Below are positions 9,001 to 17,997 of a DNA stretch of 64,000 nucleotides, piece after piece. The DNA lies in contig NZ_JANTYU010000001.1 of NCBI RefSeq assembly GCF_024806835.1, forward strand, positions 558,001 to 622,000, read 5' to 3'. The notes beneath the pieces were generated by a model. The model searched no databases and was not told the origin of the DNA. It was given only the letters and a program-made list of their open reading frames with translations. Made by a program: the position numbers and the translations under genes. Numbering within the stretch: position 1 is the first letter of the stretch; each line of letters starts with the position of its first letter. This DNA comes from Xanthomonas sp. 3793 (GTDB taxonomy: Bacteria > Pseudomonadota > Gammaproteobacteria > Xanthomonadales > Xanthomonadaceae).

Positions 9001-11056
9001 GCGCGACCTGGCGCCAGTGCAGGCCAGCGGCCAGGATCAGACGGTTGAAGCCGTCGTTTTCGGCGTCGCCATTCCAGATCCGCTCGAACGCTTCGCCGAA
9101 GCTGGCATCGGCGCTGGCTGCATTGATCTTGCCGGCGGTCGATTCGACCTCGAAATCCTGGATATACACCGGCGTCTCGCCTACCTGCAGCCGATACGGC
9201 CGCTCGGAGATCACGCGCAAGCCCATGTTTTCCATCATCGGCATCGCATCGGACAACGGGATGTCGTCGAGCTGGCGATACAGCTTCAAACGCAGGCCTT
9301 CGCCGGCATCCAGCCGCATACCGTCATCGCGGCGGATTTCCTGCAGGCTCAGATGCAGATCGTCCGGGCCATCCAGGGTTGCCAGATGTTCGACGTCGGA
9401 CACCGCCGATTCGATCGAGGAGTCTTCGATATAGCCGGCCGGCAACGCACGGCCGAAATTGGCCGCCATGCGCAGGCCGTTGGCTTCGCCATGCCGCGCC
9501 ACCAGCGCCTCGCGCAAGGCGTCGCGCCAGTTGCGCAGCAGATGCGCCAGCCGCGATTCGAGCTCGGTGGTATTGAATTCCAGCGCTTCGCCGCTCTTGG
9601 GCCGCACGATCAGATGCAGCTGCGCCAGCGGCGACTCGCCCAGCACCACCGACGAGTCGATGTATTCGCCGTGCAACGCATCTTTCAACAAGGCTTCGAT
9701 GCGCAGACGCACATCGGTGTTGAAACGCTCGCGTGGGATGTACACCAGCGCCGAGATGAAGCGGCTGTACTTGTCGCGGCGCAGGAACATGCGGCTGCGC
9801 ACGCGCTCCTGCAGGCCGAGAATGCCGATCGCGGTGCGATACAGCTCTTCCTCGTTGGACTGGAACAGCTCCTCGCGCGGCAGCGTCTCAAGGATGTGCC
9901 GCAGCGCCTTGCCGCTGTGGCTGCTCGGGGTCAGCCCGGACTTGCTCATCACATATTCGTGGCGCTGCCGCACCAGTGGAATTTCCCACGGGCGGCGGTT
10001 GTAGGCGCTGGAGGTGAACAGGCCCAGGAAACGCTGCTCGCCGACGATGCGGCCCTTGGCGTCGAATTCCAGGATGCCGATGTAATCCATGTAGCCAACA
10101 CGGTGCACGCGCGAGCGCGCATTGGTCTTGGTCAGGATCAACGCGTCCTTGAGCTTGGACGAGGCGTTCAGGCCGTGCGCCGCCAGCGTGGTGACCGGGC
10201 GTGCCGGCGAGGTGTCGTGGCCGCGCATCAGGCCCAGGCCGGTTTCTTCCACCGGTGCCAGCACGTCCTGGCCATCCTGCTTTTCCACGCGGTATTCGCG
10301 GTAGCCGAAGAAGGTGAAATGGTCGGCAGCGGCCCAGCGCAGGAACTCCTGCGCTTCGTGACGGCTGATGTCGTCGATCGGCAGGCGGCGGGTGGCCAGG
10401 TCGTCGGCCAGCATCACCATCTTTTCGCGCATCGATGCCCAGTCGTGCACGATGGCGCGCACTTCGCCCAGCACCTTGCGCACCGCCGCTTCCACCTTGG
10501 CCATCTCATCGGCGGGCTGACGGTCGATCTCCAGCACCATCAGCGACTCGCTCTTGCCCTCGCCCACGGCGGTCAGCTTGCCGGCCTTGTCGCGCGCGAT
10601 GCGCAGCACCGGATGGCCGAGCACATGCACGCCGATGCCCAGGTCCGACAAGGTCATGCTGACCGAATCCACCAGGAACGGCATGTCGTCGTTGACGATC
10701 TGCAGCAGCGTGTGCGGCGACTCGTAACCGTGGCTCTTCAGGGTGGGGTTGAACACCCGTACATTGACCGTACCGGCCTTGCGCACGCGCGCAAATTCCA
10801 GCATGTCGGCCGCCAGCGCCGCCCACTGCTCCGGCGGATGGTTCGGGAACTCGTCCTCTTCCATCCGCCGGTAGAAGTCGGCGGCGAACGCCTGCACTTC
10901 GGCCTGGCGGGCGGCCGGGTAGCGCTTGCGCAACGCGGCAAACACCGGCTCCAGGGTGACCGCCTGCGGTTCGGTGGCGAGCACGGGGACGGCACGTTCG
11001 GCGACCGGTTTGACCGACGTCGTGGACGATTTCGAAGCGGCTTTCTTGGCTGTCAT
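6047..11056 (-). CDS. NAD-specific glutamate dehydrogenase, large (about 180 kDa) type
   Basis: The 1669-residue protein is the size of the bacterial L-GDH180 class rather than the 450-residue hexameric enzymes. It oxidatively deaminates glutamate to 2-oxoglutarate with NAD. The N-terminal half holds regulatory ACT-like regions ([20 protein letters not shown]). The catalytic core contains [21 protein letters not shown] and [11 protein letters not shown] with the substrate lysine, then [21 protein letters not shown]. The start [10 protein letters not shown] at 11056 opens with a basic, low-complexity leader; the frame is open further upstream but without family sequence. It is monocistronic and ends facing the 5937 terminator. 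Confidence 0.95.
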   Translation of the reverse strand: [1669 protein letters not shown]

Positions 11057-11297
11057 GAGAGAGCTGGGATGCTCGGTGGAAAACCTGAATTGTACCGATG
11101 CACCGTGACAACGCCTTGCTGCATAGCGCAAATGCCGAGCCTCCAGCAGGCGCGACAGCGGCGCCAAAGCATTATGGCTCTGTAGTTCCCACACGCTTGG
11201 CCGGTTGACGGGTCGCTGGATCGCCAGATCCGGCAAAGTCCGGCCCAATGCTTGGCACACAAGGCGTTGCGCAGACCAAACTGCGATCGTCAAGGCT

Positions 11298-11331
11298 GTT
11301 TAAAAACTAAACTGGACGGTATAGTCTACCG
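11298..11331 (+). promoter_or_regulatory. possible operator in front of the efflux repressor gene
   Basis: GTTTAAAAACTAAAC (11298-11312) is an inverted repeat with 5-bp arms. GGTATAGTCTACC (11319-11331) has 4-bp arms. Both lie just upstream of the TetR ATG at 11334, where an autoregulatory site would be expected. Weak evidence. Confidence 0.35.
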
Positions 11332-11333
11332 CC

Positions 11334-11993
11334 ATGACCCCTCGTTCCCCCCGTGCTGCCCGGCGTTCGGATTGCGATCGCCGCATCCATGCTGCCGTGC
11401 ATACCTTGCTTGCCGAGCGCGGAATGCGGCTGAGCATGGACGCGGTGGCCGAACGCGCCGGTTGTTCCAAGCAGACGCTCTACAGTTATTACGGATGTAA
11501 AGAGAATCTGCTGCGCGATGTCCTTCAGGACCACGTGCACCTGGCCACGGTGCCGCTGGGCGCAGTGTCCGGCGATCTACGCGAGGATCTGCTGGCCTTT
11601 GCACTGGCCCATCTTGACCGCCTCAACAGCCCGGATGTGTTACAGACCTGTCGTTTGGTGGAGGCTGAGTCGCACCGGTTCCCCGATCAGTCGCAACAGA
11701 TCTTCCATGAGGGCGTCGTCGGCATGCAGCAACGCCTGGCGCATCGCTTCGAGCAAGCGATGGCCGCCGGCCAGCTGCGCCATGACGATCCGCACTTCAT
11801 GGCCGAACTGCTGCTCAGCATGATCGTCGGCCTGGATTTCGACCGCCAACGCTTCCAGGTACCCCACCGCGCCGGCCTTGCCGCCAGGCAGCAGTGGGCG
11901 CAGTTCGCCGTCGAGACCTTTTTGCGGGCGTTTGCCGCGGCCAATGCCGCGCCTGCGCCGGCCCCGCTTGCTCTTCTCTCTTCAAGACCCTAA
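11334..11993 (+). CDS. TetR-family repressor of the RND efflux operon
   Basis: The protein has 219 residues. The N-terminal helix-turn-helix spans about residues 30-55 (MDAVAERAGCSKQTLYSYYGCKENLL); the rest is helical with a proline/alanine-rich end. Its stop lies only 14 bp before the adaptor gene, so repressor, adaptor and pump read as one operon, unlike the divergent acrR-acrAB layout. The likely role is local repression of the pump, relieved by a pump substrate. This is inference from context. Confidence 0.9.
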   Translation: MTPRSPRAARRSDCDRRIHAAVHTLLAERGMRLSMDAVAERAGCSKQTLYSYYGCKENLLRDVLQDHVHLATVPLGAVSGDLREDLLAFALAHLDRLNSPDVLQTCRLVEAESHRFPDQSQQIFHEGVVGMQQRLAHRFEQAMAAGQLRHDDPHFMAELLLSMIVGLDFDRQRFQVPHRAGLAARQQWAQFAVETFLRAFAAANAAPAPAPLALLSSRP

Positions 11994-12007
11994 CGGAGTT
12001 CCTCCTG

Positions 12008-13324
12008 ATGATTGCCCCGCTCCGCACCTTCGGCCTGGCCTTGGCCATCACCGTGGCGCTCGCTGCCTGCAGCAAGCCCGAACAACAGCAGGCGCCGCCG
12101 CCGCCGGAAGTGTCGGTGCTGGAAATGAAGCCGCAGACGCTGCCGCTGGAACGCGACCTGGTCGGCCGCCTGTCGGCGTTCCGCTCGGCCGACGTGCGTG
12201 CCCGCGTGGACGGGGTGCTGCTCAAGCGCCTGTACACCGAAGGCACCGACGTCAAGGAAGGCCAGCCGCTGTTCGAGATCGATCCCATGCCGCTGCGTGC
12301 CTCGTTGCTGCAGGCCCAGGGCCAGCTGGCCGCCGCCGAGGCGACCTACGCCAACGCCCAGATCGCCGCCAAGCGCGCGCGCAGCCTGGCGCCGCAGCAG
12401 TACGTCTCGCGTGCCGACATCGATAACGCCGAAGCCACCGAGCGCTCTTCCGGCGCCAGCGTGCAGCAGGCGCGCGGCGCGGTCCAGGCCGCCCGGATCC
12501 AGCTCAGCTTCGCCAGCGTCACCTCGCCGATCACCGGCCGCGCCGGCATCCAGCGGGTGACCGAAGGCGCGCTGGTCGGCTCCGGCGAAGCGACCCTGCT
12601 GACTACGGTGGACCAGATCGACCCGTTGTACGTCAATTTTGCGATGAGCAGCGAAGAACTCGCCGCGCTGCGCCAGGCGCAGAGCAGCGGCAACGTGCAG
12701 CTCAGCGGCGACGGCAAGTCCACCATCAACGTGGAGCTGGGCAACGGCACCCTGTACCCGCACCCAGGTACGCTGGACGTGTCGGCGGTGACGGTGGACC
12801 CGAGCACCGGCGCGGTGTCGCTGCGCGCGACCCTGCCCAACCCGGAGCTGGCGCTACTGCCGGGCGCGTTCGTGACCTTCAAGGCCAGCCTGGGCCAGCG
12901 CAACAACGCCTACCTGCTGCCGCAGCAGGCGCTGCAGCGCGATGCGACCGGCGCCTATGCGCTGGTGCTGGGCAAGGACGGCAAGGTGGTGCGCAAGAAC
13001 CTCACCGTCGACGGCCAGCAGAAGGGCCAGTGGATCGTGACCGGCGGCGTGACCCCGGGCGACCAGGTCATCGTCGATGGCGTGCAGAAGGCCAAGGAAG
13101 GTCAGCCCGCCAAGGGCGTGCCGTGGGATCCGAACAAGCCGGCCGCCGGCGCCCAGCCGGGTCAGCCCGGTGCAGCTGGCGCGGCGCCCGCCGCAGGCCA
13201 GGCCGGCGATGCCAAGGCCGCATCGGCTGCCAACGCTGCCGATGCCGCAGCACCGGCAGCGCAGGAGCAGCCCAAGCAGGATGCGGCGGCGCAGCCGGCC
13301 GACTCCCAGTCCAAGCAGCAGTGA
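12008..13324 (+). CDS. RND efflux periplasmic adaptor (AcrA/MexA-like lipoprotein)
   Basis: The protein has 438 residues from ATG 12008. A signal sequence ends in a lipobox LAAC (Cys about residue 20), so it is lipid-anchored in the periplasm. Next come the first half of the lipoyl domain (RVDGVLLKRLYTEGTDVKEGQPLFEIDP), a helical hairpin (about 90-165), the second lipoyl half and beta-barrel, and a membrane-proximal domain with GVTPGDQVIVDGVQKAKEGQPAK. The last 60 residues are Ala/Pro/Gln-rich and low-complexity, longer than usual. It links the inner-membrane pump to an outer-membrane channel. It lies 12 bp from the pump gene. Confidence 0.94.
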   Translation: MIAPLRTFGLALAITVALAACSKPEQQQAPPPPEVSVLEMKPQTLPLERDLVGRLSAFRSADVRARVDGVLLKRLYTEGTDVKEGQPLFEIDPMPLRASLLQAQGQLAAAEATYANAQIAAKRARSLAPQQYVSRADIDNAEATERSSGASVQQARGAVQAARIQLSFASVTSPITGRAGIQRVTEGALVGSGEATLLTTVDQIDPLYVNFAMSSEELAALRQAQSSGNVQLSGDGKSTINVELGNGTLYPHPGTLDVSAVTVDPSTGAVSLRATLPNPELALLPGAFVTFKASLGQRNNAYLLPQQALQRDATGAYALVLGKDGKVVRKNLTVDGQQKGQWIVTGGVTPGDQVIVDGVQKAKEGQPAKGVPWDPNKPAAGAQPGQPGAAGAAPAAGQAGDAKAASAANAADAAAPAAQEQPKQDAAAQPADSQSKQQ

Positions 13325-13336
13325 CGGAACCCGGAC

Positions 13337-16300
13337 ATGCCTAAGTTTTTTATCGAACACCCGATCTTTGCCTGGGTGGTGGCGATCCTGATCTCGCTTG
13401 CCGGCGTGATCTCGATCCTGAATCTGGGTATCGAGTCGTACCCGACGATCGCCCCGCCGCAGGTCACCGTCACCGCCAACTTCCCCGGCGCCAGCGCCGA
13501 TACCGCCGAAAAGGCGGTGACCCAGGTCATCGAGCAGCAGCTCACCGGTATCGACCACCTGCTGTACTTCAACTCCTCGTCGGCCTCCAACGGCCGCGTG
13601 ACCATCACGCTGACCTTCGAAACCGGCACCGACGCGGACATCGCGCAGGTGCAGGTGCAGAACAAGGTGTCGCTGGCCACGCCGCGCCTGCCCTCGGAAG
13701 TCACCCAGCAGGGTGTGGTGGTGGCCAAGGCCAACGCCGGCTTCCTGATGGTGGCCGCGCTGCGTTCGGACAACCCGTCGATCAACCGCGACGCGCTCAA
13801 CGACATCGTCGGCTCGCGCGTGCTAGAGCAGATCTCGCGCGTGCCCGGCGTCGGCAGCACCAACCAGTTCGGCGCCGAATACGCGATGAACATCTGGTTG
13901 AACCCGGAAAAGCTGCAGGGCTACAACCTGTCGGCCACCCAGGTGCTGACTGCGGTGCGTAACCAGAACGTGCAGTTCGCGGCCGGCTCGGTCGGTGCCG
14001 ACCCCACGCCGGACGGCATCAGCTTCACCGCCACGGTGTCGGCGGAAGGCCGTTTCAGCTCACCGGAAGAGTTCGAGAACATCATCCTGCGCACCGACAA
14101 CAACGGCGCCACCGTGCGCCTGAAGGATGTGGCGCGCGTCACCGTGGGGCCGAGCAACTACGGCTTCGACACCCAGTACAACGGCAAGCCCACCGGTGCC
14201 TTCGGCATCCAGCTGCTGCCGGGCGCCAACGCACTGAACGTGTCCGAGGCGGTCGGGGCCAAGCTCGACGAGCTGCAGCCCACCTTCCCGCAGGGCGTGA
14301 CCTGGTTTGCACCGTACGAGTCGACCACCTTCGTGCGCATCTCCATCGAGGAAGTGGTGCACACGCTGGTGGAAGCCATCGTGCTGGTGTTCCTGGTGAT
14401 GTTGCTGTTCCTGCAGAACTTCCGCGCCACGGTCATCCCGACCCTGGTGATTCCGGTGGCGCTGCTGGGCACGTTCTTCGGCATGTACGCCATCGGCTTC
14501 ACCATCAACCAGCTGACGCTGTTTGCGATGGTGCTGGCGATCGGCATCGTGGTGGACGACGCGATCGTGGTGATCGAGAACGTCGAGCGCATCATGAGCG
14601 AGGAACATCTGGAGCCGAAGGCCGCCACGCAGAAGGCGATGACCCAGATCACCGGTGCGGTGGTGGCCATCACCGTGGTGCTGGCGGCGGTGTTCATCCC
14701 CTCCTCGCTGCAGCCCGGTGCCTCCGGTGCGATCTACAAGCAGTTCGCGCTGACCATCGCCATGTCGATGGGCTTCTCCGCGTTCCTGGCGCTGACCTTC
14801 ACCCCGGCGTTGTGCGCCAGCTTCCTCAAGCCCACCCATTCGGACAAGAAGAACTGGGTCTACCGCACCTTCGACAAGTACTACGACAAGCTGGCGCATC
14901 GCTATGTCGGCGTGGTGGGGCACACGCTGAAGCGCTCGCCGCCGTGGATGATCGTGTTCGTGGTGCTGGTGGTGCTGTGCGGCTTCCTGTTTACCCGCAT
15001 GCCGGGCAGCTTCCTGCCGGAAGAAGACCAGGGGTTTGCGGTGGCCATCGTGCAGCTGCCGCCGGGCGCCACCAAGATCCGTACCAACGAAACGTTTGCG
15101 CAGATGCGTGCGGTGCTGGAAAAGCAGCCGGCGGTGGAAGGCATGCTGCAGATCGCCGGCTTCAGCTTCCTGGGCTCGGGCGAAAACGTCGGCATGGGCT
15201 TCATCCGGCTCAAGCCGTGGGAAGACCGCGACGTCACTGCCGAGCAGTTGATCCAGCAACTCAACGGTGCCTTCTACGGCATCAAGGGCGCGCAGATCTT
15301 CGTGGTCAACCTGCCCACCGTGCAGGGCCTTGGCCAGTTCGGCGGCTTCGACATGTGGCTGCAGGACCGTTCCGGCGCAGGCCAGGAAGCATTGACCCAG
15401 GCGCGCAACATCGTGCTGGGCAAGGCGGCGCAAAAGGCCGACACCATGGTGGGCGTGCGCCCGAACGGCCTGGAAAATTCACCGCAGCTGCAGTTGCACG
15501 TGGACCGCGTGCAGGCGCAGTCGATGGGCCTGGAAGTCAGCGACATCTACAGCTCGATCCAGCTGATGCTGGCGCCGGTCTATGTCAACGATTACTTCTC
15601 CGAAGGCCGCATCAAGCGCGTCAACATCCGTGCCGACGATCAGTTCCGTACCGGCCCCGAGTCGTTGCGCAACTTCTTCACTCCCAGCAGCACCGCCACC
15701 GGTGCGGACGGGCAGCCCGGCATGATTCCGCTGAGCAATGTGGTCAAGGCCGAATGGACCTACGCCTCGCCGGCGCTGAATCGCTACAACGGCTATTCGG
15801 CGGTGAACATCGTCGGCAACCCTGCCCCGGGCGGTAGCTCCGGCCAGGCGATGACGGCGATGGAAGAGATCGTCAACAACGATCTGCCGCCAGGCTTCGG
15901 CTTCGACTGGAGCGGCATGTCGTACCAGGAAATCATTGCCGGTAACGCGGCGACGCTGCTGCTGGCGTTGTCGGTGGTGGTGGTGTTCCTGTGCCTGGCC
16001 GCGCTCTACGAGAGCTGGTCGATTCCGGTGGCGGTGCTGATGGTGGTGCCGATCGGCGTGCTGGGTGCGATCGTGTTCTCGATGCTGCGTGGCCTGCCGA
16101 ACGATCTGTACTTCAAGATCGGCATGATCACGGTGATCGGCCTGGCGGCGAAGAACGCGATCCTGATCGTGGAATTTGCCGTGGAGCAGCGTGCGGCGGG
16201 CAAGACCCTGCGCGAGGCGACGCTGGAGGCGGCGCACCTGCGTTTCCGCCCGATCCTGATGACCTCGTTCGCCTTCATCCTGGGTGTGTTGCCGCTGGCG

Positions 16301-16507
16301 ATCTCCACCGGTGCCGGCGCCAACTCGCGTCACTCCATCGGTACCGGCGTGATCGGCGGCATGGTGTTCGCCACCGTGCTCGGCGTGATCTTCATCCCGC
16401 TGTTCTTCGTGGTGGTGCGGCGCATGCTGGGCGACAAGCTGGACGAACAGTCCAAGGAATACCTGACCGCGCAGAACGACTCGGGTACGCATCGTCCGGA
16501 TCGCTAA
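13337..16507 (+). CDS. RND multidrug efflux pump, inner-membrane subunit (AcrB/MexB-like)
   Basis: The 1056-residue length matches the HAE1 family. The N-terminus MPKFFIEHPIFAWVVAI is typical. The proton-relay aspartates are present in GIVVDDAIVVIEN (Asp407 and Asp408, the same numbers as in E. coli AcrB), and the second repeat has AAKNAILIVEFA. Twelve membrane helices and two large periplasmic loops are evident. It exports hydrophobic drugs or plant compounds by proton antiport as a trimer. No outer-membrane factor gene follows, so a TolC-type channel must come from elsewhere. A terminator follows 21 bp after the stop. Confidence 0.96.
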   Translation: MPKFFIEHPIFAWVVAILISLAGVISILNLGIESYPTIAPPQVTVTANFPGASADTAEKAVTQVIEQQLTGIDHLLYFNSSSASNGRVTITLTFETGTDADIAQVQVQNKVSLATPRLPSEVTQQGVVVAKANAGFLMVAALRSDNPSINRDALNDIVGSRVLEQISRVPGVGSTNQFGAEYAMNIWLNPEKLQGYNLSATQVLTAVRNQNVQFAAGSVGADPTPDGISFTATVSAEGRFSSPEEFENIILRTDNNGATVRLKDVARVTVGPSNYGFDTQYNGKPTGAFGIQLLPGANALNVSEAVGAKLDELQPTFPQGVTWFAPYESTTFVRISIEEVVHTLVEAIVLVFLVMLLFLQNFRATVIPTLVIPVALLGTFFGMYAIGFTINQLTLFAMVLAIGIVVDDAIVVIENVERIMSEEHLEPKAATQKAMTQITGAVVAITVVLAAVFIPSSLQPGASGAIYKQFALTIAMSMGFSAFLALTFTPALCASFLKPTHSDKKNWVYRTFDKYYDKLAHRYVGVVGHTLKRSPPWMIVFVVLVVLCGFLFTRMPGSFLPEEDQGFAVAIVQLPPGATKIRTNETFAQMRAVLEKQPAVEGMLQIAGFSFLGSGENVGMGFIRLKPWEDRDVTAEQLIQQLNGAFYGIKGAQIFVVNLPTVQGLGQFGGFDMWLQDRSGAGQEALTQARNIVLGKAAQKADTMVGVRPNGLENSPQLQLHVDRVQAQSMGLEVSDIYSSIQLMLAPVYVNDYFSEGRIKRVNIRADDQFRTGPESLRNFFTPSSTATGADGQPGMIPLSNVVKAEWTYASPALNRYNGYSAVNIVGNPAPGGSSGQAMTAMEEIVNNDLPPGFGFDWSGMSYQEIIAGNAATLLLALSVVVVFLCLAALYESWSIPVAVLMVVPIGVLGAIVFSMLRGLPNDLYFKIGMITVIGLAAKNAILIVEFAVEQRAAGKTLREATLEAAHLRFRPILMTSFAFILGVLPLAISTGAGANSRHSIGTGVIGGMVFATVLGVIFIPLFFVVVRRMLGDKLDEQSKEYLTAQNDSGTHRPDR

Positions 16508-16528
16508 GCCAGGCGTTTGTTGCAAGCC

Positions 16529-16557
16529 AAAAGCCCCGGCAGTGCCGGGGCTTTTTT
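16529..16557 (+). terminator. rho-independent terminator after the RND pump gene
   Basis: The stem AAAAGCCCCGGC/GCCGGGGCTTTT has a 3-nt loop followed by a T run. Confidence 0.9.
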
Positions 16558-16577
16558 ATGCCACCCACCAGGACCCC

Positions 16578-16662
16578 GTAGGAGCGCACCCGGGCGCGAC
16601 GGGCCTTATCGATCGTGATCACGCTATCGGCAAGCCCCTGTCGCGCCCGGGTGCGCTCCTAC
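16578..16662. repeat. REP/BIME-type inverted repeat 1
   Basis: It starts GTAGGAGCGCACCCGGGCGC and ends with the reverse complement GCGCCCGGGTGCGCTCCTAC. The arms enclose about 45 bp that contain GATCGTGATC. This is the GTAG-headed palindrome class common in Xanthomonas and related genomes. Confidence 0.85.
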
Positions 16663-16745
16663 GGTTCGCTGCGGCGGTGCGCGGCGTTGGTTGGCAAGCG
16701 AGTAGCAATACAGATGCGCTACTGACGCCGGAGCGCAACGCCACT

Positions 16746-16825
16746 GTAGGAGTGGGCGCGACGGGGCTCCATCGATCGCGATCGGGCTATCGGCAAGGCC
16801 CTGTCGCGCCCGGGTGCGCTCCTAC
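16746..16825. repeat. REP/BIME-type inverted repeat 2
   Basis: The outer arms are GTAGGAGTGGGCGCGAC and GTCGCGCCCGGGTGCGCTCCTAC. The left arm has lost part of the match, so this copy is degenerate. The inner loop resembles copy 1 (GATCGCGATC, CTATCGGCAAG). Confidence 0.8.
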
Positions 16826-16929
16826 GGGGTGGCGGGGATTGGTGACGTTCCGCGCTTGGGCAGGACCCGCACCACGTGCAGGCTGTTGACCAACGGCACA
16901 GCGTGATCCACGACAAACGCCACGCCGTT

Positions 16930-16995
16930 GTAGGAGCGCCCTTGGGCGCGATGGGCCTTACCGGTAAAGCCCATCGCGCCCAAGGGCGCTCCTAC
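16930..16995. repeat. REP/BIME-type inverted repeat 3
   Basis: GTAGGAGCGCCCTTGGGCGC pairs with GCGCCCAAGGGCGCTCCTAC over about 28 bp, with a short loop. The arm sequence differs from copies 1 and 2 on both sides in a compensatory way. It lies 8 bp beyond the fruR stop. Confidence 0.85.
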
Positions 16996-17003
16996 ATCGT
17001 CAG

Positions 17004-17996
17004 CTAGATGCGCGTGCGTGCACCTGTGGAGCCGCGCACCACGCAACGCCCGGTCATCACCATGCGGCGGATCGGCAGCTGCGGGTTGCCCAGGCGCTCC
17101 AGCAGCAACGACATCGCCGCGCGGCCCATGTCCTCGACCGGCTGTTCCACCACGGTGATGCCCGGCTCGACCAGGTCGGTCCAGCGCTCGTTATCGAAGC
17201 CCGCCAGGGCGAGATCCTGCGGCAACCGCAGGCCGGCGGTGCGCGCGGCTTTCAATGCGCCCATCAGCAGCAGGCTGTTACTGGTGACGATGGCTTCCGG
17301 GCGGTGATCGCTGGCAAGCCAATGGCCTAGCTCGGCAATCGCTGCTTCGGCAGTCGGCGCCACTTCGCGGTAGTCAGGCTCCAGTCCCTGCACACGCATC
17401 GCGGCCAGATAGCCGTCGCGACGCTCGGCCGCGGTGGTGCTGGTGCTACCGAACAACCCGCCGATGCGTCGATACCCCTGCGCCTGCAGATGCGCGACCA
17501 GCTCACCCATCGCTGCCGCATTGTCCAGCACCACGCTGTCGTAACGGCTGCCGGGGCCGGCGCGATCGACCAGCACGGTGGGGTAATCCAGCGCCAGCTC
17601 GTGCATCCGCCCCACGGTCACCCGGGTCGGAGCGAAGATCAGTCCGGTGATGCGTTCTTCCTGCATCAGCTCCAGATATAGCGCCTCGCGCTCGGGATCT
17701 TCATCGGTATTGCACAGCGTGACGCGCATACCGGCACGGTAAGCGACCTCTTCCACCGCTCGGATCAAGGCAGTGAAGTAAGGGTTGCGGATGTCGGCAA
17801 CGATCACGCCCAGGATGCCGGACTGCTGCGATCGCAGCCGCCGCGCCATCAGGTTGGGGCGGTAACCGGTCTGACGCACAGCCGCCTCGACCTTGGCGCG
17901 CACTTCCTCGCTCACCGGGCCAGTGCCCAACGCGCGCGAGACCGTGGACTTGGACACACCGGCCACCCGGGCCACGTCATTGATGCTGATACTCAC
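17004..17996 (-). CDS. fruR: LacI-family fructose operon regulator FruR
   Basis: The protein has 330 residues with a GTG start. The LacI helix-turn-helix is [20 protein letters not shown] (residues 4-23), followed by the hinge [13 protein letters not shown] and a periplasmic-binding-protein-like sensor domain ending in [13 protein letters not shown]. The nearest relatives by pattern are Cra/FruR-type regulators, which sense fructose 1-phosphate or fructose 1,6-bisphosphate. It diverges from fruB and has matching palindromes on both sides of the gap, including one directly before its own start, so autoregulation is likely. Confidence 0.9.
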   Translation of the reverse strand: [330 protein letters not shown]

Positions 17997-17997
17997 T

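Noticed and set aside
7985..11185. 1066-codon open frame on the plus strand
   Set aside because: It is antisense to the glutamate dehydrogenase gene and has the composition of a GC-rich shadow frame with no family signature.
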